NCBI RefSeq assembly: GCF_964340395.1
Contig: NC_135558.1
Span: 6,479,001-6,543,000, forward strand
Reading direction: 5' to 3'
Length of the DNA stretch: 64,000 nt
Source of the DNA: Glandiceps talaboti
Taxonomy: Eukaryota > Hemichordata > Enteropneusta > Spengelidae
Part shown: in pieces, positions 11,026-21,628 of the stretch
How the letters are laid out: every line of letters starts with the position of its first letter
How positions within the stretch are numbered: position 1 is the first letter of the stretch
Notes under the pieces: model-generated
Database searches by the model: none
The model's input: only the letters and a program-made list of their open reading frames with translations
Told to the model about the DNA's origin: nothing
Made by a program: the position numbers and the translations under genes

Positions 11026-11207
11026 TTTACGACTTATAATGAATTTTTAAGTTACCTATAAAAGTACCTATCATTTCAGCTAAAAACATACATTATAATG
11101 TATAATTGAATATTTTCAGTTTAATGACACTCTATGCTGTTCTTTGATTTAAAAAAAAATCATAGGTAAAGATCAACTTTGTGATTACCAGTTTAAAATT
11201 TTATCAA

Positions 11208-11286
11208 AATTAGCAAAACAATCCAAATGTTAGATTGCAACAAAATTTAGCAAAACTATCCAAATTTTAGATTGCAACAAAATTTT
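11208..11286. repeat. 37-bp tandem duplication
   Basis: The block TAGCAAAACAATCCAAAT with its continuation to GATTGCAACAAAATT starts at 11211 and again at 11248 with few differences, giving two copies of 37 bases. Confidence 0.85.
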
Positions 11287-12243
11287 GCAGAAATATAAGA
11301 GCTTCTTCTGTAAAAATGCATAAAAAACTTCCACATCAGAAATCATGAAGCTAAATCTTGTGTTATATCAGCTTTATTGTTCATTCAAATCTCAGATACA
11401 AGGTTTCTGCATCTAATTTTTCAGGACAGAACAGCTAGATTTTTAAATACTGTAATATCAGACAACTCATCTTGTACTTAAAGTTGACCATTATAACTCT
11501 TCAGATTTCATTTAGATAAAAACCACATTCACTAAATTTCACCAAATTTTGAAAATTCACTATTTGTGCATTTCTTTTTCAAATCATTATCTCATCTCGC
11601 TAATGCTTACCATCCCAGTCATGTCAAGAAACTCTGTTTGAAATGTTCTACATTTCCCGCCAAAAGTGGTGGAAAGTGGAAGCAGACCGTCCAACAATTT
11701 TCATAACACTGTAGTAATCACTTTTGGATCAAATCAACAGCTGGGACAATTGTAGTTAAGTACTATTTTCTATGATCTGGAAAACACTGAAACAATCTAA
11801 ATAGGATTAGAAAGCAGTTATCAATATTGGTACAAATATTATGAACTAAAAAATGTTTGCAATACTGTAAAAAAAAACAAAAAAAAACATTTTTACTATA
11901 ATTTTGAATTTTGTCTCATTTTTAAAAGGAATGAATTTCCTTTACTTAAACAATTTATTCTGGATAAAAATCTAAACACATGAACTTGTAAGATAGTGTG
12001 GTAAAAGTGTGATCAAAATTTATTGATGAGAAAGGCTAAGCTTATGGATTTTTATGATCAGATTGAAATTTATCCTTATGTTTAGTAATTCAATAACGTG
12101 CGTTTGTTATTAATTTTTCTTGCCTTTCCAGGTTTATACATTGAAAGTGAAATATTAAAGTTTGGCTTAATAATAGCATTCTAGACATAACTGAACAAAG
12201 TACTCCTCTGGTCCAATTTGTTCAAAACAGAAAATGAGAAATT

Positions 12244-12244
<1 letters not shown>

Positions 12245-12278
<34 letters not shown>

Positions 12279-12303
12279 CCCACACACACACACACACACA
12301 CAC
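12245..12303. repeat. Compound microsatellite (CAGA)n-(CA)n
   Basis: CAGA units run from about 12245 to 12278 and CA units from about 12279 to 12303. Confidence 0.95.
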
Positions 12304-12489
12304 TGAAATTTGACACGAAAATAGACACAGAAATGGTGAAATTATTAAAGTATCACTCCAGATAATCAAATCCACATATTGCAGGCTTTACGTTTATCTT
12401 TACATATTAATATTCATTTCACAGAATTTGACCATCAAGTGTTAGAATCATTACTTTGTACCCAATAAGCAAGTTCAAGACCTATTAAA

Positions 12490-12618
12490 TTGTGGGTAAG
12501 TGGCAAAACAACAACAGTGTTCATTATGAAAACTGTAATAAGTTTTTTATGTGTTGTGGGTAAGGGGCAAAACAATAATAGCATTCATTATGAAAACTGT
12601 AATAAGTTTTTTGCATGT
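12490..12618. repeat. 64-bp tandem duplication
   Basis: The sequence from TGTGGGTAAG at 12491 recurs at 12555, including TTCATTATGAAAACTGTAAT and AAGTTTTTT. The two copies of 64 bases differ at a handful of positions. Confidence 0.9.
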
Positions 12619-13253
12619 TGTGTTATTAGTTTGATGTTGTGGCTATGAGTGAAAGCAAGGAAAGCACTGTGTAAAAAGTAAATTACGGTATCTATTTCTC
12701 CAACCTGAGGTCAACAAAGGAATGAGAATCCTATCATAGCCATATCTCTCTCTACAAGGTTGTCTGTGGAGACATTTGGATGTTGACCAACTTGTATTAT
12801 GTGACGTCTTTATATCAGTTTGATCTTGTAATCCCACTGATGAACACTCTATCTCACCATCTACTACACATAACATACATATCTACATCAAATATATCAC
12901 AAGTGATTACACAGTGTTACAAAATGTTGTGACTACAAAAAAATCCTCTGATAATCTAACAGACTTGATCATCCATAAACATCTAAGCCAAGATACCAGA
13001 CAACAAGAACATATTAACAAAAAGATGCTACTACTTTATTGTGTTATCATTTTACAAATTAAGACTTTTTTTGTCTTTTTTTTGTCATCTTTTAATAACC
13101 TATTATTATCCAGTGAATTTATTACTTAGAATTTAAACTCTCTCTTGCCTCATTCAATTATCAAAATATATTTCTGTTTTTATTTGGTAAAAAATTAATT
13201 TATTAAATAAGCTTCTACCTCTGGCAAACTCATATGAGTGTTTGTGTTTGTGA

Positions 13254-13360
13254 GTGTATGTATGTATGTATGTATGTATGTATGTATGTATGTATGTATG
13301 CATGATGTTTGTGTAAGTATGTATGTATGTATGTATGTATGCATGCATGTGTGTATTTGT
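13254..13360. repeat. (TATG)n microsatellite
   Basis: TATG units cover about 13256-13300 and 13317-13340, separated by CATGATGTTTGTGTAAG and followed by TG-rich sequence. The Tyr/Val/Met- and His/Thr/Tyr-rich frames on both strands are artefacts. Confidence 0.95.
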
Positions 13361-13369
13361 GTGTGTGTA

Positions 13370-13394
13370 GGGAGGGGGGTGGTGGGTGGGTGGG
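13370..13394 (+). other. G-rich tract, likely G-quadruplex motif
   Basis: Runs GGG (13370-13372), GGGGGG (13374-13379), GGG (13384-13386), GGG (13388-13390) and GGG (13392-13394) are separated by loops of 1 to 4 bases. This satisfies the standard four-run G4 pattern on the plus strand, directly after the TATG/TG microsatellite. Confidence 0.7.
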
Positions 13395-13896
13395 TGTATG
13401 GGTGCAAGCTCACACAAAGCTTACAGACCTCCTGTACTTCTCAGCACGATCGATACAACATTTCCATCACTCATTTTTAATAAATCATATTTCGCAAACA
13501 ACGTCAACTCCACAGTCATTAAAACTCCTCTGTCCATTATCATTACTTAAATCACAGCATTATCAGTTCCAGGGCAAAACATTCATTAAATGTGATTTCA
13601 GAACTATGCTAAAAAAAGCCAAAATGATAGCAGATACAACAATGCTTTCTAACAGTACCACAACATCGGTTGAATCAAATTGAATATTGGTTGATTGCAT
13701 AGTTTGTCTGCAGGTGGACTGGACAAAATATAGCCCCAAGCTAATAATTTCCACATTAGAATCGTAGCCATTGGGTTGTTTTTGTATTTCCTCCAAGGCT
13801 CATAAAATTCCTGTCATCCTGGCTCCTGGTTGGTTTTATCAACTATTGAATACTAAATGGCCTAACATATGTTTTAACGGATTGTATTGTTCACAG

Positions 13897-13987
13897 GCAT
13901 AATCAGTACAACTCCCCTTGGGCTAATCAGAAATGGCCTGTCCAGGAACCATTGGAAATTGATCAAGCATACCCCATTTGGATTCAG
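13897..13987 (+). CDS. Candidate 91-nt internal coding exon
   Basis: Acceptor GATTGTATTGTTCACAG ends at 13896 and a consensus donor CAG|GTAAGA follows 13987. The single open frame is one base plus 30 codons, reading HNQYNSPWANQKWPVQEP, then LEIDQAYPIWIQ. Three Trp, three Pro and five Gln are unlike the Lys/Asn/Phe/Ile-rich translations typical of local noncoding frames. Entry needs two bases from a previous exon; exit is in phase 0. I recognise no family. This is the best single internal exon on the plus strand, though still unproven. Confidence 0.35.
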
Positions 13988-14387
13988 GTAAGATGGAAGC
14001 ATCATCATTTCATGAACTTCTCAGCTGTACCACATTGTGTAAGGTAATATAAAAATACTGAAGATGGTTACATTTAAGAGATGTTGTCGCTATCTTCACT
14101 ATACTGCAACCTCTTTTTTTTCTCTAATTGAACAAGTGAAAAATTAATGACAACTATACTAAAGGATGACCAACAAAGTTACAAATGAAACTGTATATAT
14201 TTGCTAAGGAATAGGGTGCTGAAAAGCTGTATATTAGATATCCACATATCATACCATGATTTAAGTGGGGAAGTCTGGTAAAACTTTGATACCCCTGACC
14301 CAACATTTCTTTCATTTTGCACACTACTTTATTCATACACATACATCTTTCAAGTAAATGAAGCCATTAAAAAAAATTACACGAAAC

Positions 14388-14757
14388 ATAAATGGTAACA
14401 ATTAGCTACAGAGAGATCTGTGACTTAGGCAACTACTGACATCCACAGTACAGCATGGTAACATTTAGCTAGAGAGAGATCTGTTACTTAGACAACTACT
14501 GACATCCAAAATACAGGATGGTAACATTTAGCTACAGAGAGATCTATGACTTAAACAACTACTGACATCCAAAATACAGCATGCTAACAATTAGCTACAG
14601 AGAGATCTGTGACTTAGACAATTACTGACATCCAAAATACAGGATGGTAACATTTAGCTACAGAGAGATCTGTGACTTAGACAATTACTGACATCCAAAA
14701 TACAGCATGGTAACAATTAGCTAGAGAGAGATCTGTGACTTAGACAACTACTGACAT
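14388..14757. repeat. 63-bp minisatellite, about six copies
   Basis: TTAGCT starts at 14402, 14465, 14528, 14591, 14654 and 14717, exactly 63 bases apart with no indels. Each unit holds AGAGAGATCTGTGACTTAGA (or a near variant), then CTACTGACATCC and ACAGCATGGTAACA. The exact spacing with a few point differences indicates recent expansion. AGATCT palindromes recur once per unit. There are no variable spacers, so this is not a CRISPR array. Confidence 0.95.
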
Positions 14758-15404
14758 GACTAGATCTCAGGTGTTGGCATAAATGATTCAGATAATTTAT
14801 GACATCATCATTCTGTATTTAATCTACACAGATTTGATTACATGGCTGCAGACTTGCATGAAAACATATAATATCCGAGTTTCTTTTCACACAAAAGCAC
14901 TGTGCTCTGTCTCAAATATATATTATTATGTTTTGTGTTTTAATAATAATAATCAGACTATTGAAAAATCTCTACTGAAACCAGTTGAGAATTAGATCCC
15001 TTCCTTTTGTGTGATGCAGGTAACAGCTTTCATTTTGTGATGAGACTAGTAATAATGATATCACAACAAAGACTGAAAAAAATAGGACCAGTCAACAGCA
15101 GTGGTTTGAAAACTAAATCTTTTCCCCAAGGATTCCTTGGCTTATGCCTATTTCAGTAAAAACAAAAATTTGGTCAAAACATAATTTTTTTTGGTAAAAC
15201 CAGAAATTTCAGTTATTATATAACCAGACATGTTGATAAAAACAGAAATTTCAGTAATAAAACAAATTTTGGTACAAACAGAATATTTGATCCATGTTTG
15301 ATGCAGTGCCATAAGCTATCTTATGATATACAAATCACGCCAACCCAGTACCTGAATACAATATTTTGTCATCAAAATCCTTGTCCAAGAATCAAGAGAT
15401 CTGC

Positions 15405-15587
15405 ATGGCTAGTGTCTTGAAATTTGTTATTGTTGTTGTTGTTGTTGTCAATATGGTAGTTACATGTAAAGGTTACGACATCTTAGATAGGATAACTGAT
15501 GTCATCACATACCCACAATGGACCAATACTAGATATGACATGTGCATAGTTAGACCTTTTACAAAATCATGCCTCCACATGGTATAA
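15405..15587 (+). CDS. Possible 60-aa secreted-type small ORF
   Basis: An ATG at 15405 opens a 60-codon frame to TAA at 15585-15587. It begins MASVLKFVIVVVVVVNMVVT, a short basic n-region and a long hydrophobic core like a signal peptide, followed by CKGYDILDRITDVITYPQW and three more Cys. Caution: the hydrophobic core comes from a GTT trinucleotide run at about 15427-15447, so the resemblance may be accidental. No splice sites or promoter clearly frame it. Confidence 0.15.
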   Translation: MASVLKFVIVVVVVVNMVVTCKGYDILDRITDVITYPQWTNTRYDMCIVRPFTKSCLHMV

Positions 15588-15654
15588 TATAGTCATGAAA
15601 AGGGTGAATGAAACAAAAAATATTGTTGAATTCACATGACAATTAGAACTATTA

Positions 15655-15835
15655 GCAACATTAGTTAATAAAGAGATGACATGTTGTTAGTTAGAAAGTT
15701 AATTAGTGAGATAGTTGGTTGTGTAGTTAGATATGTAGTTAGTTAGATAGTTACTTATAGTTAGTTAGTTGGTTAGTTAATTAGTTAGATAACTACATTA
15801 GTTAGTCAGCAAGTTACTTAGTTACAAATGTAGTT
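15655..15835. repeat. Degenerate (GTTA)n-type repeat
   Basis: About 180 bases are built mainly of GTTA/TTAG steps with interruptions such as TTAGATAGTTAGTTGG. The imperfect 4-base period suggests a decayed microsatellite rather than telomeric TTAGG or TTAGGG. Confidence 0.8.
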
Positions 15836-16091
15836 ATATTGTAAAATACATTCAGCAAATTGCCCATAGTAGATAAAATGTAGCAACCTTCTACAAAAGT
15901 AGGTAAAATGTAACAAAATTCTACAAAACATATATACAATGTAGCAACACCTCACTATAAGGTTGATATGATGAATAATGTACTTCAGTAGCTCCACAGT
16001 AACCACCAAGGACCATAAAGTTGCTTGCCTTTAACCTTGACCTTCATGTTTTTAAATTTGGTAAAAATCTTCTAGTGTGTCTGTGTTTCAG

Positions 16092-16140
16092 TCCATTATG
16101 GATTCCTAGATGATTTTGTATACATCGATGCCTGTATCAG
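16092..16140 (+). CDS. Candidate 49-nt internal coding exon
   Basis: Acceptor GTGTGTCTGTGTTTCAG ends at 16091 and donor CAG|GTAGCA follows 16140. The only open frame reads HYGFLDDFVYIDACI with two bases at each end. The 16138-16140 CAG could itself act as an acceptor for a second frame (VAKMLNSIKNDFERENLSC) ending at donor CAG|GTAAAG after 16199. Only one of the two can be right, and possibly neither. Confidence 0.22.
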
Positions 16141-18751
16141 GTAGCAAAAATGCTAAATTCAATCAAGAATGATTTTGAGAGGGAAAACCTAAGTTGCAGG
16201 TAAAGTGAAAATTGGATAATAAATTTGATGGAGAGCGGATAGAACAGTAAACCACACCATCAAACGCTGAATATGAAATAAATGAAATAATTAGAAAAAA
16301 ATCTCACTTTCTCATTTTTCTTAATTATCTGTTTAGTTGAATCAGTTGTGATATGTGCGATATCAGTCATTCAATGAACGATCATGACAGATTAGGAAAT
16401 TCACTGCCTTGGTAAATTATTAAAATTTTATTACGGCATAGTACTGTGGCCTTTCTCTAGATTACAGTAACAGCAGTTGTTTGAAAATATGGAATACATC
16501 AAATCCTGGGCATACTGAGATTAAAGTAAAATTTATGACATGACCCAAATCACTTGCTGCTTTTGTGGTAAGGTTTGATGTTGTGTTACAACTGCCCACT
16601 CTTTGAAGGTAATTTGTAGTTGTCAAGCAGCAACATATTGGCTTGGTATTGGCACAAATTTAGTCTTATTCTTAAGTAATATAAATGAGATTTAGTGTAG
16701 ACTGACATGGAAGGAAACAGCCAAGCATTATGTCTACATGCAGTACAGTTCTATGGAGGGTGCTGAATAGCTTATTTATGAAAATAATGTTAAGATAAAA
16801 TGCATACATTCGAAAAATGTTATAAATAGCTGACATTTTGGGAGTAATCCTTTCTAAGAGGTAAATCCTCATTCACACTGAAAAGTGAAAAGTGTACTGA
16901 AAGTGTAGGAAATCTATGATGTAAAGTAAAAATAAAATTTTCTCATGCCATAGCGATAAGATTTAAGAAAAAAACCTTTTCATTTGTAATTTTTTTTCTA
17001 AATGAATGGCAAATAGAATTTGACTCTTGATATGCTTATTGCCATGGTGATAGTAGGAAGGGTGCCAAAAGAATACATTTTCAATAGTTCTCCTGATGAT
17101 GTTCACTAGTATGTGCAAAAACAAAGTTTTGAGTAGATTCACACTTTATTCAATATATCTGAATTTCAAAGTTTTAACTACATAATATGAATAGTACAAT
17201 TTAAGTTACACAATTTAAAATCATTATGATTTTTTTTTTAAATTAGACTTTTAATCGTTAGTACTACAATAGTTGTAATACTTGGGAGAACACAAATTAA
17301 TCATTATGTTTTCATTATAAATTTCATAAAAATACTTTGCATAACTAAATGATATTCTGGAAAGTTTAAAACGTTAAAAGATCTCCCGAAATGTGAGAAA
17401 CATCTGGTCTAATGAAATCCAACCTAGGAATATTTCATCATTACATATGTCTCTACTCAAGCATAAAAGTTTCCCTTTATAGTGAAGTCTTCCTATTGAC
17501 AACTTTTCCCTAACACTACTCTTAATAACCTTTGTACACACATACAGAAATATTCATGGTGGTAAACAATATTGTGTTTGACCATGAATGTTAAAAAGCC
17601 ACTTCTTTTGTGTAAATGGTTCAATATGTGTTATTTTTCATTGAGTCAACGAAACATATCCCATAGCTTGTCAGACTAGTAATGGTATTGGACAATTTTG
17701 ATTTTACAGGCTTGAGTTTCAATCATGAAATGATCTTTTGTATCAATAAATCCTGTTTTTTCCCAACTTGTAGTTTTTTGTGTACAAACAAATCCCCTAC
17801 CCCCACCCCTACGGTAGAAAGAGGATTAATTGTTCAGTTGAAGTAGGGTGCAAATACAACCACAAACTATATTGATAGAGATAGACTGTGTATTTTTGAG
17901 ATGACCGTTGTCACAGAGTTTGTCCTTTGTTCTTTGATGAAATATTCTTACTCTCATAGGCAGATTAACATGTGCGTGTGTCTGTGCAAAATCTACTTAA
18001 ATTTAACAGTTATTTCAATGAGATTCTTTGTCAAAATTAACATATGAGAATTTTGCCACTCTGTTACCATGGTTCTAAAACCTACGGCATGAGCAATCCA
18101 TACCACTGATGATACAGAAAACTACATCCCACCTAGACCCCCACCTCAGGCAAGCATACATAATATCACATGTTGTGTGTGTGAAAAGACAACACAATGT
18201 TTGAAATGATGTATCACCCATCAACTTACTTGTTATCTCTTAGAATACAACGTTAGTATCAAATCCACCCCCTATCTCCATCTTATTAATAATTCGCTTC
18301 CCTGAGGCGAAAGACTACATTTTAGCATAACAAAGATTTAAATTTTGGTAAATGTTAGAGTTCAGCTAAAAATCTCTTTAAAGGCCCACTTTAGTTTACA
18401 ATTAAAACTGAGGTATGAAAATAAAACGATTGTTTGGAAGAGCTATAAAAAAACTTGGTCCAAAGCAAAATAATGATACCATGTAATCCTTATTAAAGAT
18501 AACAGTAATGCAATGACCTGGGATTGAAACATAGCCCTTTAAGTCACGCTTTGTTTGTTTACCCATATAATATGTAGTAAAATTGGTTCCAGAGTTCATG
18601 TTCAACACTAAAACTCAGAAATAACTAACAAACCAAGCCAATGTTGTTTTATGTATGGATATGTTTGACCAAATATATAATAAGATCAGATTTTAGAGCA
18701 AAATATTAATATCGGCTGCTACTGGAAAATGATGCATATACAGGGTTCAAC

Positions 18752-18815
18752 TCACTTAGTGGAGAAAAGAAAGTCAATAGTTTCCTTAGTGGAGGAAAGA
18801 AATGGTTTTCCTGAT
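18752..18815. repeat. 31-bp tandem duplication
   Basis: CTTAGTGGAGAAAAGAAAGT at 18754 recurs as CTTAGTGGAGGAAAGAAATG at 18785, giving two copies of 31 bases. Confidence 0.75.
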
Positions 18816-19873
18816 ACCACATATAGTAAATTCAATGGATAAAGTTTGGTTGTTGGTGGCTGAATGGTTGATTCATTCATATCTTATCATCGTGGTGACA
18901 CGTGTAGTTCAAACGGAAGCTGACAGGGTTTGACTAAATTACTATCATAAAACTATTGTTGTAATTTTCTTTACTTTGGTTTCCATCTGTATAACACTAT
19001 AGCAAAGAGGGCAGACCCTCAATTTTTTTTTTGAAGTACAAGAATTATTTTGAAATAGTTCATTTATAAAGCAAACAAATGATCAACTGTAAACAATTCC
19101 AGTTGTACGATAAAAAATTAACAGTTTGTAGCCTTGAATAAGATACTGTAACTTGTAAGTGATAAATTCCACTTTCCAACCAAAGTGATGAATTTCACTT
19201 TACACAATTTATTGAGCAATATAACGAAGTGTCCTGAAGCAAAAGAGAATCTTTATCAAATTTACAGTTCAACTTTACTTGGGGGAATAAATGAGATGGG
19301 ATAGTCTTCATCACAATGGCACTTTTCTATTCTGTTTTTCATCGTAAGATCTGAAAAACGTCGGGTCAATTAATCAGTTAGAAAAAAGGAAAATAATCCC
19401 AAAACATTACATTTTTGGATTAAAAAACAGTTTTGTTGAAATTATGCCAAAGAGGGTACACAGTTTTAGAGGAAAAATTTTGTCTTTTGTTGTGATATTT
19501 AAAAATTTTGGTTGATTGATGAAATATAGTTCGACAAAAAATATTTGAACAAAATCTAAGGATTGCTTTGGGCCATAAGAATCACAATAAATAGCACTGC
19601 TTTCATGTATGACTTGAATTTACTTTCTATGTGAGGTTTGTACTACAAAATGGGTTGGGAGATACAGAATAGGTTTCTCTAAGAGATCATTGTATTAAAT
19701 GAAGTGTGTCTAGTACACTGGAAATAAAAAGGGGAGGGGGCAGAGCTTTTTGCCATTACAGATTATTTTATATAGAAGAGATTATTTTAAAAAGTTGTTA
19801 TAATGGTGTATATGTGATAAAGGCAAAGTTGAAAACTCACTGAAAATCTAACTTGTGGTTTTGTTTTTCTCAG

Positions 19874-19964
19874 AATGTTTCTGTGATAGACATCTTTGTC
19901 AGAGTTCACCACAGTTTGTAAGTCATAGTAGAAAAGATGGCTGTCTCGGAGTTCACCACAGTTG
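19874..19964 (+). CDS. Candidate 91-nt Cys-rich internal exon
   Basis: Acceptor TGGTTTTGTTTTTCTCAG ends at 19873 and donor TTG|GTAAGT follows 19964. One frame is open throughout: CFCDRHLCQSSPQFVSHSRK, then DGCLGVHHS, with two bases left at each end. An internal GTAAGT after 19917 is an alternative donor, created by the 47-bp duplication that covers this spot. A separate reading starts at ATG 19937 (MAVSEFTTV). It joins in phase to the acceptor at 20181. No family recognised. Confidence 0.25.
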
Positions 19965-19984
19965 GTAAGTCACAGTAGAAAAGT
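19900..19984. repeat. 47-bp tandem duplication
   Basis: GAGTTCACCACAGTTTGTAA at 19902 recurs as GAGTTCACCACAGTTGGTAA at 19949, and both copies continue into GTCAYAGTAGAAAAG. Each copy carries a GTAAGT donor-like site. Confidence 0.9.
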
Positions 19985-20181
19985 GTAATAAATTTACCTT
20001 TGGTTCACTTGTGCAGGATAAATTTATAGCTATGAATACTTGTAAGCATAGCAACACTGATATATAAATCAAGAAAACATGCAACCATAGTCAAAACAAT
20101 ATAAAAATCCAAAAACACTTTGCAATCTGTTGATGTATTTTTAATGAAGATAAGGTAGTTTTTTTTCATTATGATTTGCAG

Positions 20182-20266
20182 TTCCTCTTTAAATCTTTCA
20201 ATTTTGGAATGCCGAAAGTTAGTATTAAAGGTTTTAGTTGATAAGCCAAATAATGCTTATGTTTGA
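20182..20266 (+). CDS. Candidate terminal exon paired with 19874-19964
   Basis: Acceptor TTCATTATGATTTGCAG ends at 20181. With two bases from the previous candidate exon the frame reads SSLNLSILECRKLVLKVLVD, then KPNNAYV and TGA at 20264-20266. The 217-base intron would run from GTAAGT to TTGCAG. No AATAAA lies close behind. A chance pairing is possible. Confidence 0.2.
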
Positions 20267-20924
20267 TTCTCTAGTGGCTTGAAATGATTCTTGTTCAAAT
20301 AGGAATTTTGTATTTCTGTAAATCTTGTCCAATAATAATGAAAACTTATTAAGCACTAATATTTCAGAAAACCTTGTTCAGATGCATTGTAAAACATTGC
20401 CCTGAGGCACTCCACGGTACTAAGAGAGGGAGATAAAACCATACAGACAAATGGTAAAAAAGCCAAACAAAACATGCAAAAAGTAGTGGATAAAATACAA
20501 GATACATATACAACTAAATGTTAAAAGGATAAAACTAGAAAAGTTCTGCTATACAATCCTATTAAAGCTAAAGATTAGACACAGCCTTCTTAAAATGATG
20601 AGTGTAAATTCGAGAAAAAAAAGGAATGAATGACAGTTGCGTGAACTTTGATCAATTCATAGTGACATCAATTAGAACAGCTGAAGAGTTACTTTTAAGT
20701 GCATTTCTGTGCAACTTACAAGTGATATCACACCTTCAACAATACACTTGCGTGCTTTAGGGTTTTGGGTTTCAAGTTCAATAAACCAGTGCCCCAGTTA
20801 GTCAGCAAAGACTTCAATATGATTTTAGAAAATCAAATTTCTGATATATCTGGTTGCTATGGTTTTAAGTGTATGTTTTCGTTTGTACGTTGAGTTTCAT
20901 ATTTAGCTAAACCACATGTGTTTG

Positions 20925-21022
20925 TAGTCGGCAAAGATTGGTAGAAGTAGTTTTAGCTGGCAAAGATTAGTAGAAGTACTTATAGCTGGCAAAGACTGGT
21001 AGAAGTAGTTATAGCTGGCAGA
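20925..21022. repeat. 29-bp minisatellite
   Basis: GGCAAAG or a close variant starts at 20930, 20959, 20988 and 21017. Each unit continues as ATTGGTAGAAGTAGTTATAGCT. A 117-codon minus-strand frame crosses the array, but the 29-base period shifts frame every copy, so it is not evidence of a protein repeat. Confidence 0.9.
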
Positions 21023-21104
21023 AACAAGCTTGTGACAGAGTAACAGCCTAAACTTTCTCTTGGAAAAGTAGTCGTCTGAAAAAGTGGCAGATACTGGACA
21101 AGTT

Positions 21105-21300
21105 GGGCCAAAGAGATGATATAGTAGTGCAGGGAAACCATGTTCACAGTTATAATTCTGTAAGTTGGTATCTGCAACTATGGAGGTATATATACCCCTT
21201 ACACCACCATGCTGAAACCATGTCCAAAGAGCTGATACAGCATGCAATACTGACAAACCATATAAACAGTTATGCTTACAGGACCATAAATCACCATGTA
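21105..21300. repeat. Diverged 116-bp duplication
   Basis: CCAAAGAGATGATATAGTAG with AAACCATGTTCACAGTTAT (from 21108) is echoed by CCAAAGAGCTGATACAGCAT with AAACCATATAAACAGTTAT (from 21224). Both strands are open over 90 codons or more here, which makes the coding strand undecidable by eye. Plus has a GTAAGT donor at 21160; minus has a good acceptor at about 21167. Confidence 0.6.
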
Positions 21301-21423
21301 ACTGTCTTTAGATCTCTTTATTGTTAACCCCTGTGGTGTGATATCAGACATGTTTGTTTTGTGGCTAACTGGACAGTAGCTATTACATTATTGACTCTCT
21401 ATTGTTTTCTGTCAACATTACAG

Positions 21424-21628
21424 TTTGTTGATAAAACTCTACCATGTACTTGTCAGGCTGTTAGTCAGGCTTTTGGACATCAACTGTGAGATAAGAAAAA
21501 TCACACCAATATTGAAAGAAGCGCTCTTAAATAAGCATTCAGTTGATTCAAACTTCAGACTCCAACACGCCTCCTGCATGACGCTGTATGTACTTAGCCC
21601 AGATGCTTTCCTCTTTACTTGTCTTTAG
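21424..21628 (+). CDS. Candidate leucine-rich coding exon
   Basis: A very strong acceptor (TTTTCTGTCAACATTACAG) ends at 21423. One frame reads LLIKLYHVLVRLLVRLLDIN, then CEIRKITPILKEALLNK, and remains open to TAG at 21626-21628. The pattern of Leu/Ile with Arg/Lys suggests amphipathic helices. A GTATGT donor after 21587 would make it internal. A second strong acceptor ends near 21735, with AATAAA at 21892-21897 beyond it, so a transcript end near 21.9 kb is conceivable. No family recognised. Confidence 0.28.

Larger units (their letters stand above)
15836..19870. other. Long AT-rich stretch, few signals
   Basis: Apart from the candidate exon near 16.1 kb and a small duplication at 18.75 kb I see no supported feature. 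The patch at about 18060-18200 is somewhat richer in G and C and contains frames on both strands (one includes PPRPPPQASIH), but without a good acceptor. A C-rich tract at about 17793-17808 has only three runs, too few for a G4. Confidence 0.4.

Noticed and set aside
14388-14757. CRISPR-like regular array
   Set aside because: Units are directly contiguous with no unique spacers, and the context is an animal genome. It is a minisatellite.
15655-15835. Possible telomere-type repeat
   Set aside because: The step is a degenerate GTTA 4-mer, not TTAGG or TTAGGG, and it is short and interrupted.
20903-21256. 117-codon minus-strand frame
   Set aside because: It crosses a 29-bp minisatellite whose period breaks frame and a 116-bp duplication. 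The opposite strand is equally open, so strand and function cannot be argued.
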